Part shown: piece after piece, positions 19,691 through 28,300 of the stretch
Layout: each line of letters opens with the position of its first letter
How positions within the stretch are numbered: the first letter of the stretch is position 1
Origin: Croceimicrobium sp963977415
Lineage (GTDB): Bacteria > Bacteroidota > Bacteroidia > Flavobacteriales > Schleiferiaceae
DNA: 64,000 nucleotides
Direction: 5' to 3'
NCBI GenBank assembly: GCA_963977415.1
Contig: CAXBOS010000012.1
Span: 60,372 to 124,371, forward strand
Translations under genes and position numbers: made by a program
The notes under the pieces: model-generated
What the model saw: only the letters and a program-made list of their open reading frames with translations
What the model was told of the DNA's origin: nothing
Databases searched by the model: none

Positions 19691-20020
19691 TTGAAAGCAA
19701 ATAAATTGCTTTTTTACTTATACATCGGCGGGTTAATAGCAGTACCAATAGGTTTACTGCTATTGCCCGCTGATTTTTTTGACAGCGGCGAGTCGGTCTG
19801 TCTCTCCGTGGTTCTGCTCGACCAAGAATGTTATGCCTGCGGGATGACCCGTGGTGTGCAGCATTTACTACACCTCGATTTTATGACTGCCGCTAGTTTC
19901 AATCGCTTAAGCTTTATTGTTTTACCGCTGCTTATTTTACTTTGGTTTCAAGAAATGCGACGCAGTATTTTACGGATTAAGGAACTTAGCGAAAGGCAGG
20001 AAACCAAAGAGGCGAGCTAA
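19691..20020 (+). CDS. DUF2752-family membrane protein
   Basis: 109 residues starting at a TTG only 5 bases after the TM2 gene's stop; no ATG fits upstream, and an internal ATG would lose the first membrane segment. Two or three TM helices and the family hallmark CYACGMTRG (Cys-x-x-Cys-G-x-T-R) followed by a hydrophobic segment. DUF2752 proteins are small inner-membrane proteins of unknown function. The tight spacing implies translational coupling with the TM2 lipoprotein. Confidence 0.8.
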   Translation: MKANKLLFYLYIGGLIAVPIGLLLLPADFFDSGESVCLSVVLLDQECYACGMTRGVQHLLHLDFMTAASFNRLSFIVLPLLILLWFQEMRRSILRIKELSERQETKEAS

Positions 20021-20043
20021 GTAGGGAGATTCACAAAGACAAA

Positions 20044-20634
20044 ATGAAACAGAAGCGCCATTTTTCCCTTTTAATTTTATGCTTGCTGTTTATTGGCAGT
20101 TCTTGCAGCCTTGAGAAGCGGCAGCATAGGACGGGCTATCACCTTAAACTTAGAAGCAGCCATTCGCAGCCACTGGTAAAAAAGAGTCTTATTCCCACTA
20201 AAGAAATTAGCTTAACTCCACTGAACTTTGTTCTTACAGAAAGACATGCCTTTCCTGAACTTAAGCCTCCCACAAAACCTACTCGAGTCCTTTCGGTAGT
20301 TCGCCAAAAGGCCCACTACAAGACTAGTTCTCAGAAAGAATATCGTCAATCTCCTATTCTTGCGCCCAACATTAAAGAAAAGGAAAAAGGAAAAAGAGAA
20401 GCAAAAGAAACAGATCCAGAGCAAAAAACTGATCCTTGGGCCATTATTGGTTTAGTATTAGGTTTAATCCCAACCGTTTCTCTTTTAGGCGTAATAATTG
20501 GGTTTTTTAGCCTAAACCGTATTAAGAAAAACCCCAAACTAAAGGGTCAAGAACTTGCTAAAGGCGGAATAATAGCGGGAAGTATTTACACCTTAATCAT
20601 CCTTGCTATTCTATTATCCACTTACCGGGAGTAA
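20044..20634 (+). CDS. Lipoprotein with C-terminal DUF4190 membrane domain
   Basis: 196 residues. The N-terminus (LFIGSSCSLEKRQHRTGYHL) is paralogous to that of the TM2 lipoprotein at 19035, with a lipobox Cys. A basic, Lys-rich linker follows, then a DUF4190-type two-helix membrane module (DPWAIIGLVLGLIP ... GVIIGFFSLNRIKKNP ... LAKGGIIAGSIYTLIILAILL). Third gene of the 19035-20634 cluster. The same anchor and tag joined to two unrelated two-helix modules argues that the N-terminal tag is the functional common part. Function unknown. Confidence 0.8.
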   Translation: MKQKRHFSLLILCLLFIGSSCSLEKRQHRTGYHLKLRSSHSQPLVKKSLIPTKEISLTPLNFVLTERHAFPELKPPTKPTRVLSVVRQKAHYKTSSQKEYRQSPILAPNIKEKEKGKREAKETDPEQKTDPWAIIGLVLGLIPTVSLLGVIIGFFSLNRIKKNPKLKGQELAKGGIIAGSIYTLIILAILLSTYRE

Positions 20635-20722
20635 TTGACAGGCGAAAATCGAGCTTCATTCATATTGCTTTACTTTATTTAGCTTTACAATTGCTTAAAT
20701 TCGCCTCCATATTACTGCAATA

Positions 20723-21859
20723 ATGTTGCCCAAGCCCAAGCTCAAAACCATTCTCCTCCAAATTCTCGGCTTTGGCTTAGCGCTTGGAATTTTGGTTTAT
20801 TACTATGGAATCTTTCTCCCTTTTCTTGCTGCCCTTTTTCTCGGCCTCGGTTTACAAGCTTTCTTAAAAAAGCTTCAAAAGCAAATAAAAAACTGGGATT
20901 TACTGGTTAGTCTCTTTCTTAGCTCACTCGTTTTGCTAATACTAAGCGGCACCGTGTTTTTAGGAGCTTTTCTCAATCGCGACTTTCAGCGATTTAGCAA
21001 GAGTATCGATGTGCTTTTAGTGGAAAACCAAGATAATTTAGACGCGGGAGCTGAAAAAATTAAAGACTACCTGCAAGTCATTTACCCTAGTGAAAACTTA
21101 AGTTCGGACCTCAAAAATGATCTGCAAAAGCTGCTTAATAATCCCGCCGACAGCGGAAAAAGTACCTTAGATTTTAACGCTTTAGGCGAGAGCTTCACAA
21201 AGTTACAAGGGCTTCTCCCCAGCAGTAAAAGCAAAGAAGAAAGTAGCCGTCCCACTTTTAGCAGTCTTTATATATGGGGGTCATTCCTTCTTTATTTTGT
21301 GCTCGTTCTTTATCAATTACCCTATTTTCAAAACCTAAAAGAGCGCTACTATAAAGGCTTCATGGCCGAGCGCGGTCAGGCCTTTTGGCAAGATTTCGAC
21401 CAAAGCTTTTTACGTTATTTTAGATTGCGCACCAAGATAATTCTTTGGCTTATGCCGCTTTATCTCATCGCTTTCATTCTACTGGATATGCCTGGTATAA
21501 GCTTACTTTTAATCGCGCTTTTTCTTCTACTTTATATTCCATATTTCCATTATCTCTTGCTTATCCCCATAGCCTTGGGCTGTGTCGTCTTATCGGTAGA
21601 AAATCCCCAAAGCTTTTTATTTTTCTTCTCTATTTCTACAGGCGTTTTTATTTTAGCTAGTATTCTCGAAGAAGCCCTGCTTATTCCACGCATAATGGAG
21701 AAAAACATCGGCATGAACCCAGTAATTATGGGCTTGGGCTTAAGTTTTTGGACTTTCACTTTGGGGAATTTGGGCATCCTCATTGGTATTCCCATTACTA
21801 GTTTAGTTCTAATTTACACCAAACGCTACTTGCTACCTCTTTACCTAAAAGAAGCCTAA
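20723..21859 (+). CDS. AI-2E family transporter (PerM-like permease)
   Basis: 378 residues, about seven or eight TM helices with a soluble segment between the second and third pairs (about 75-185). The C-terminal half has the family signature: EEALLIPRIMEKNIGMNPVI, then MGLGLSFWTFTLGNLGILIGIP. Family members export autoinducer-2-like molecules or act as Na+/H+ antiporters; many are uncharacterised. The next gene starts 2 bases after the stop, so it heads an operon with a membrane protein and the LytS-type kinase. Confidence 0.85.
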   Translation: MLPKPKLKTILLQILGFGLALGILVYYYGIFLPFLAALFLGLGLQAFLKKLQKQIKNWDLLVSLFLSSLVLLILSGTVFLGAFLNRDFQRFSKSIDVLLVENQDNLDAGAEKIKDYLQVIYPSENLSSDLKNDLQKLLNNPADSGKSTLDFNALGESFTKLQGLLPSSKSKEESSRPTFSSLYIWGSFLLYFVLVLYQLPYFQNLKERYYKGFMAERGQAFWQDFDQSFLRYFRLRTKIILWLMPLYLIAFILLDMPGISLLLIALFLLLYIPYFHYLLLIPIALGCVVLSVENPQSFLFFFSISTGVFILASILEEALLIPRIMEKNIGMNPVIMGLGLSFWTFTLGNLGILIGIPITSLVLIYTKRYLLPLYLKEA

Positions 21860-21861
21860 AA

Positions 21862-22380
21862 ATGAATCCAAAAAAGCACAGCATAATTTGGGGCAGCTTA
21901 ATAATACTCTTGGGTTTAGGAATTGCCCATTTTGGCGACTTATGGATGACTTTAGCACTCTCTTTTTCATTTGCCCTCGCTTGGTTTAATACCCCTGGTG
22001 ACTTAAAAGAAAAGTTTATTAACTGGTTAATTTTAGCGCTTACTTTTTTCGCCCTGCTCTTACTCTTCGGATGGCTTAGTTATTTCCCCATTCACAACCG
22101 AATTGTACAGGCCGCCGGCTTAGGCTCAATGGCCTTTGCCTTTTATTTCGTAGCCGCCTATCGCATCAAATCCATCCGCCTTGAGCCCAAATACATGTTA
22201 CTTGTATTTACCCTAAGTGCCCTCTCTTACTACCTTTCCTTTTACCTCAGCGCTGCCGTTTTCGACAGCAGTAGCGTTCCTTTGCGATCGGCCAAAAGAG
22301 AATCCCTGCAGATGGCTTTAATTCTGCTCAGTGTAAATTTTGGTGTGAGTTTAGCCATTCAGGAGGAGGCCCATGTTTAA
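21862..22380 (+). CDS. Hypothetical five-TM membrane protein
   Basis: 172 residues with hydrophobic helices around 8-40, 48-70, 78-100, 108-130 and 148-168. No motif recognised. It begins 2 bases after the AI-2E permease and overlaps the next gene by 8 bases (ATGTTTAA at 22373-22380), so it is translationally coupled to the histidine kinase and might be an accessory to its signalling or to the permease. Confidence 0.7.
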   Translation: MNPKKHSIIWGSLIILLGLGIAHFGDLWMTLALSFSFALAWFNTPGDLKEKFINWLILALTFFALLLLFGWLSYFPIHNRIVQAAGLGSMAFAFYFVAAYRIKSIRLEPKYMLLVFTLSALSYYLSFYLSAAVFDSSSVPLRSAKRESLQMALILLSVNFGVSLAIQEEAHV

Positions 22381-24289
22381 ATTAAAATACATATTATTTG
22401 GCCTCGGTTTTTTAATGGCCTTTAGGCTGAATGCGCAAAATAATAGAGTCCAAAACCTCGACTCTATCTCCGAATGGTTATCGAACTACAGCGACGATGA
22501 ATATTCGGCAGTATTAGCAACCATAGATAGCCTTCAGCAGGATAAGATAGCCCTTAACAACCGTTATTACCAGCATCAGTTAGGTAACTTTTATTACCTC
22601 TCCGCGCAGTATGATTCGGCCTATGTCACATATCAAAAAGCATTAAAAATCGCTTTCGCAGAAAAAGATCAACGGAGTATTAATGCCCTAAAAAGCAATA
22701 TCAGCGTAAGCTTAACAGAGCTTGGCCGCATTCCCGAAGCAGCGGAATTAATGACCGAATTGTTAAGTATTCGCAAAGCCGAAAAAGACACGGCGCGCTT
22801 TCTATCTACACTAGGAAATTTAATTGAGGCCTACCAAATATTAAATAATAATGACAAAGTAAACCGCTTGCTGGCCGAAAGCGTCATCCAGCCTATTGAT
22901 TCCCAACGTTATGCCGAGCCTTTGAAGCGTTTGCATATTTTAGCCTATTTCCAATATTACAAGGAAGAGAAATACGCCTTGGCATTATCACAATTAAAAG
23001 GCCTTGAGCGCTGTAACAACTTCTCCTATACCGAACGCACCGAAGGTGAATTAAGACTTGGATTAGGAAGAGTTTACAATCGGAATGAGGACTTTAAAGA
23101 AGCCTATCAGCAATTAACAAAAGCTGCTGAAATTTTTACTGCAATAAACTACAGTGGCGGATTAAATGCGGCTTACTTCGAGTTAGCTGAATGGGCCCTA
23201 TCACTGAACAAAAGCGCTCAGGCTTTAGAGTTTTATGAAAAGGCCTATAAAATTGCGGCAGCACCCGATCGGAAAATTGATGGCTTGTCGGGTTTACTAA
23301 ATATCTACCGTCAAAAGGGGGAATTTGAAAAAGCGCTAAATACCTTCTCTGAAATTAGTAGGCTGAAAGACTCATTACAAGGCACGGAAGTGCAACGAGC
23401 CGTTTTAGAGATTGAGAGTAAATACCAACTGCGTGATAAAGAAAACACCATTACTCAGTTAACCAATGAAGCTAAAATCGCAGACTTAGAAGCAGAACAA
23501 TTAGAGCTAAAAGCCAAGCGGCTCAGTCTTTATATCTGGAGTGGCGGAGCTTTCGCGGTTTTAATAATTGCGGCGCTGATTTTCTTTTATCAGAACCTAA
23601 AATTAAAACGTGAGCAAGAAGCGCTAAAGCAAGAACTCGAGAATCGTGCCCTGGCCAACGAAAAGCAGGAACTGAAAATTCAACTCTTTCGCTCGCAAAT
23701 TAATCCCCACTTCTTTTTCAATACTCTTTATTCCATTCAAAGCTATGTGCTGAATAATGAGCCTATGCAATCGAGTCGCTATTTAGGAAAATTTGCCCGC
23801 CTAATGCGCGCGGTTTTGGAGCTGAATGAAAATGCGAGCATCAGCTTAGAAAAAGAACTGGCCCTACTAAAAGACTACCTCGAACTGGAAAAACTACGCT
23901 TTGAGGATAAGTTTGAATACCGCTTAGACTACCCCGAAGAAATGGCTGGTTTTAGCATCCCAACAATGATACTCCAACCCTTTGTCGAGAATGCTGTAGT
24001 GCACGGTTTTACCGAGATAAGTGCGGGGGGACAAATCTGCCTTAGCGTAAAAGAAGAAGAGAACTATTTACTGGTGGAGATTGAAGATAATGGCAAGGGC
24101 TTTAGTAAAAAAACTAGCCCCGATAAGCCCGGTAAGCGTTCTATGGCGCTAGATTTAATCCGTCAGCGTCTGAAATTACTTTCCCAAGCCAAGGCCGAAA
24201 ATTACCGTTTTGAAATTCACAATCTTAATAATCAAGAAGGAAAAAAGGGGACTTTAGTACGCTTGTATTTACCACTAAATGAGGATTAA
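22373..24289 (+). CDS. TPR sensor histidine kinase, LytS/YehU type
   Basis: 638 residues. Signal peptide about 1-21, TPR repeats about 35-345 (periplasmic sensor), a short coiled coil, one TM helix about 385-405 (LYIWSGGAFAVLIIAALIFF), a second coiled coil, then His_kinase domain (PF06580) with QINPHFFFNTLYSIQ; the phospho-acceptor is His446. The ATPase follows with FVENAVVHGF (N box) and EIEDNGKGF (G1 box). Such kinases phosphorylate LytTR regulators, and one lies 79 bases downstream. The TPR ligand is unknown. Confidence 0.92.
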   Translation: MFKLKYILFGLGFLMAFRLNAQNNRVQNLDSISEWLSNYSDDEYSAVLATIDSLQQDKIALNNRYYQHQLGNFYYLSAQYDSAYVTYQKALKIAFAEKDQRSINALKSNISVSLTELGRIPEAAELMTELLSIRKAEKDTARFLSTLGNLIEAYQILNNNDKVNRLLAESVIQPIDSQRYAEPLKRLHILAYFQYYKEEKYALALSQLKGLERCNNFSYTERTEGELRLGLGRVYNRNEDFKEAYQQLTKAAEIFTAINYSGGLNAAYFELAEWALSLNKSAQALEFYEKAYKIAAAPDRKIDGLSGLLNIYRQKGEFEKALNTFSEISRLKDSLQGTEVQRAVLEIESKYQLRDKENTITQLTNEAKIADLEAEQLELKAKRLSLYIWSGGAFAVLIIAALIFFYQNLKLKREQEALKQELENRALANEKQELKIQLFRSQINPHFFFNTLYSIQSYVLNNEPMQSSRYLGKFARLMRAVLELNENASISLEKELALLKDYLELEKLRFEDKFEYRLDYPEEMAGFSIPTMILQPFVENAVVHGFTEISAGGQICLSVKEEENYLLVEIEDNGKGFSKKTSPDKPGKRSMALDLIRQRLKLLSQAKAENYRFEIHNLNNQEGKKGTLVRLYLPLNED

Positions 24290-24368
24290 AGTCCCGCTTC
24301 ATTGCATTTCAAGCCTTGCTTAAAAATAAGACCGCGATTGTTTAACTTGCCACATCTAGGGAAGAGAT

Positions 24369-25100
24369 ATGTTTAAAACCATTATTGTTGACGACGAAAA
24401 TAAGGGTCGGAGGAGTCTGCAACGTTTATTGGAACTATTGCAGGCGCCGGTGGAAATTGTGGATACTGCCGCCACTGTAGATGAAGCAGTAAGTAAAATA
24501 GACACCTTAAAACCCGAACTCGTGTTTTTAGACATTATGCTACAGCAGGGGACGGGCTTTGATGTTTTAGAAAAAATTACCCATAAAAACTTCCATCTTA
24601 TTTTCGTTACGGCTTACGATCAATACGCTTTAAAAGCCTTTCGCTATTCCGCCATCGATTACCTCACGAAACCCCTCGATCCTGATTTACTGGAGGAAAG
24701 CCTGCAGCGTTTGACCGAAAAACCAGGCGAGCAAGAATTGAATCCAAAATTAGAAGCGCTAAAAGACAATCAAAAAAGTCTTGATAAACTCGCTTTACAC
24801 GACGCTCAAGGCATTCAGCTGGTGCGCGTTAGCGATATATTATATTGTACTTCACATAATAATTACACCGAGTTTCATTTGGTGGACAATAAGCCTATTC
24901 TTGTTTCCCGCACGCTCAAAGAATTTGATGAACTTTTAGGACAAAACGGCTTTTTTAGAGTACACCAATCTTACCTTATTAACCTAAACCGCATTACCCA
25001 ATATTTAAAGCAAGATGGCGGCTATGTTAAAATGGAGGATGGCACTTTAATTGGGGTTTCGCGTAGAAAAAAAGAAGAGCTACTTAAGCTGTTTAACTAG
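24369..25100 (+). CDS. LytTR-family response regulator
   Basis: 243 residues. Receiver domain 1-120 with acidic pocket Asp8-Asp9, phospho-acceptor Asp55 (LVFLDIML), Thr in FVTAYD and Lys in YLTKPLD. C-terminal LytTR DNA-binding domain about 145-243 (VSDILYCTSHNNYTEFHL ... FFRVHQSYLINLNRI). It pairs with the kinase at 22373. LytTR regulators bind tandem repeats upstream of targets; none was identified here. Confidence 0.93.
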   Translation: MFKTIIVDDENKGRRSLQRLLELLQAPVEIVDTAATVDEAVSKIDTLKPELVFLDIMLQQGTGFDVLEKITHKNFHLIFVTAYDQYALKAFRYSAIDYLTKPLDPDLLEESLQRLTEKPGEQELNPKLEALKDNQKSLDKLALHDAQGIQLVRVSDILYCTSHNNYTEFHLVDNKPILVSRTLKEFDELLGQNGFFRVHQSYLINLNRITQYLKQDGGYVKMEDGTLIGVSRRKKEELLKLFN

Positions 25101-25136
25101 GGGAAGTTTAAAGAATGTACTTAAGCAGCTCTTTTT
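25077..25136 (+). terminator. Terminator overlapping the response regulator's 3' end
   Basis: GAGCTACTTAAG (25077-25088, inside the last codons) pairs with CTTAAGCAGCTC (25120-25131) with one mismatch, followed by TTTTT. The 31-base loop is long. It closes the transcript of the LytS/LytT pair. Confidence 0.7.
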
Positions 25137-25147
25137 AAAATAGTTAC

Positions 25148-25333
25148 CTAAACTCCCTTTTCCTGATTTCTCATAGCGCGGTATTTTGCTGCTCCTAAAG
25201 CCGCTCCCGAAGCTAAAAGAATACTTATTCCACCGTCTAAAGGCGCTGTATTAGGATCTCCTGGCTGGTTCGGTTGCGCCATAGCGAAGGAGCTTAAAGC
25301 AAGAAGGATAAGGAGGGTGTATATTGATTTCAT
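25148..25333 (-). CDS. Small PID-CTERM-like protein
   Basis: 61 residues: signal peptide 1-19 (MKSIYTLLILLALSSFAMAQ), a short Pro/Asn-rich mature stretch, then PLDGGISILLASGAALGAAKY and a basic tail (RAMRNQEKG). The Pro-Leu/Ile-Asp-Gly-Gly motif, hydrophobic helix and positive tail fit the small Bacteroidota proteins annotated as PID-CTERM sorting-domain proteins. Mature protein between signal and tail is only about ten residues. It lies 53 bases downstream of the large T9SS gene on the same strand. No exosortase gene is in the window. Confidence 0.7.
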   Translation of the reverse strand: MKSIYTLLILLALSSFAMAQPNQPGDPNTAPLDGGISILLASGAALGAAKYRAMRNQEKGV

Positions 25334-25386
25334 AATTGTACTTTTAATAAATCTGGAGAAATTCGAACCGATATTTTCGCGTATCC

Positions 25387-28300
25387 TTAGTTTAAAACAA
25401 CCTTAAAACTGCGTCCCAGCTCTTCAATCTTTACGATTAAAAAATCGTAGCTATTGCTGGTATGCGGACTAAGCAAATGTTCGGTAGTACCGCCCTCTTT
25501 TTCGCTGTAATAAATTTCTTGTCCTTGCACATTCATTACTCTAAAAGTGAGAGCCTCTTCGGGCAGATTGGCGAATAATAGACTACCCTCTTTTAAAGTC
25601 CAGAAAATTTCATTCATCCCTATCTCGGCTTGACCGATTTCATTGGCACGTAAATACAGAAAGAAGCGTCCTTCTATATTGCTTACCAGATGACTGAATT
25701 GATAGTCTTGTAGATCGAGACGATGATCGATATTTAACATTTCATCGCGTAAGAATACCTGATAAGGGAAGCCGCTATTCACCTGCAGGCTAATACTAAA
25801 TACACTGTCTTCGGGGGCGCTGAAACCTAATCCAACACCCTGCATTAAGTCTTTTATATTTAAGCTATTAATAGCTAAATTCTCACTGCTTGTAAGACTA
25901 TAAAAGTTTAAATGATCGGTTGCATTTTTTAGTTTCACCGCATCGTAAGCCTCTTCGAACTGGGCGCCCGCTTGTGGGTGAATTACAAAGTAGCAATTGT
26001 CTTTCTGTGCTTGAGAGCCACCACTTACTTGCAAACTAAAAGTTGCTAAACTTTGGGTTTTTAAAGACAGGCTCCCCGTACTAATAATTCGTTTGGCAGG
26101 ATCGAAACTAAAGCTTTGCGACTGGGAATCGGTGCGAATAAAGAAACCTTGCATCGGCGCTAAATACCGTGCCTGACTATCACCCACATTTAACTGAGCA
26201 TTGTACTGCTTGTAGCTACTGCCATTCCATACGTAAATCGTTTTGTAGGATCCAGGTAAGGTCTGATCCTTCATATCGTAAACCGCATGGTATGGGTTCG
26301 CGAGTAAATTCCAACCGTCGGTAATAGCCGAAACATAGCTATTAAAACTTGGGACATTGGTATAGCCTAAACTCGCCGTTTTCAGCGCCGTAGCAGAAGT
26401 CAAATCGCCTTGATAGGAAATAATTCCTGGGAAAGCATTCACTAAAAATTTTCCCGAAGCATTTTCGCCCGCGGCAATGGCATAGCCTTGACCCGGCTCA
26501 ATATAAGCTCCCGTATCGCTAGGCGTTACCCAGTTTCCTGCAGCTGCATCCCAAGCATAAATACTCGCGCCTGCTCGGCCCGCAACTATATGGGTTCCGC
26601 TATTGGCTAAATCGGCAATCTTGGTGCGCATCGGCACCCCTAAATGAAACCAGCGAACACTAGGATCAGGGGCTTCCAACAAGGCCATTTGGGTAAGGGT
26701 GGGTTTTCCCTGCACCGTACCTTGAATTAGCTGCCCGTATTTGCCCGTAGCATCAGTTTCTAATACAATAGCACCCGAAGTGCTTAAAAGCGTATTCACC
26801 TTTAGTCCCGCTCCAGGCAGAATGGTTAAGTTGGCATTGCGGTGCATCATAAACTCCTCTACTTCTACCGCTGCATCGATACGAGGATTATTTACGCGGG
26901 GAGACACAAACACCTTAGCTGCCGCATTAGGCACAGCGTTATCGCTCCAATTACCAGGATTATTCCAATCATTATCAATGGCGCCTAACCAACCTTTTCC
27001 GTCAAACTCATAACAACCATGGTCGCGGTTTACATTGAGGCGCGCACGGTTTAAAATATCATTGGTAAGATCAGCCAAAAGTATAGCGCCGTCTTTTGCG
27101 GCAGCATTCATTACCAATAATTGTTGATCGTCTGCAAATTGAGGATCGATAAATAGTGAATTCGCATCTACGGAAGTGGCCCCTTGAAAAGCCGCTAAAT
27201 TGGCGTAGGAAGTAGAACCCGCACCAGCTTCTACTTTAAAAGGGTTGGCCGCACTAGAATAATAAATATTATAATCGTTATCGGGGAAAATCGCGGGAGA
27301 GTTAAAGCTCGAAAGGCTTAAGCAATAGCCATTATTGTTTACAATTAAGTTGTTACGAGCGACCCAACCATTGGTCATGAAATAATTGTCTAAAGCAGTG
27401 TAAGCGCTATTATTACCGCTAACATTAATGGAATTATGATAGACCTGCACATTATCTGCAGCCAAAACCATCGCCCCTCCCGAACCAGAAGTACTTTGGA
27501 CGGAAATTTCATTATTCCAAATTTGACTAGGACTTAAAGCTGAGCCTGCATCAAAACTAAAAGTGCGGATAGCATAATTGCAATTACCAGTACTATTAAT
27601 AATTTGATTGCGATTGATTTGAAAAGGATGGTCGCCAAAGAGGATAGCAGAGAAAGTACCGATGCTTCCCAAAATTAAATTCTCGGTCACTTCGATACCA
27701 TCGGCAGAAGTGAGATCTATGGCAGTACGCGTATTTTCAGAGAACTCATTATTGCGAATATAAAGTACATTACCGGCACTATTTATCGCATCTGCACCAG
27801 CGCTAAACTCGCAATTTTCAATTAAAAGCGAATCGCAATCGTTACACGAGAATAAAATATGGCGGTTTGCCGTGGCAACAGGAGTATTCGCTGCATTAGC
27901 CACCCCTTCTAATTCGCAATTAGCTAAGCTGAAGTTCTCGGTGCGGCTTTCTAATAGGAAAATACCGCCATAAGTAGCACCCGTATTTTTAAAGCGGATA
28001 TCTTTAAATTTCACATTATCGGTGTTGTTCACCTTAAAAACATAATTGGAGTCGGCATGATTGGGATTGTACTGTAAAGTTGGACTGCTGCCTAAACCGT
28101 CGAAAGTGATGCTATAAACATCCATTCCTTCAATAGTGCCTAATTCTACCTGTTCGTTATAGCTGCCTTTGCCAATCTGGAAAGTAACATCGCAAACTAT
28201 ACCCCGCGCTTCAAGGTCGGCAGCAGCTGCGCTAAAGCTGCTGTAATGGTCATTAATGGATTGACCAATCCTGTAAATTCCACACATAGGAGTGGTGGGA

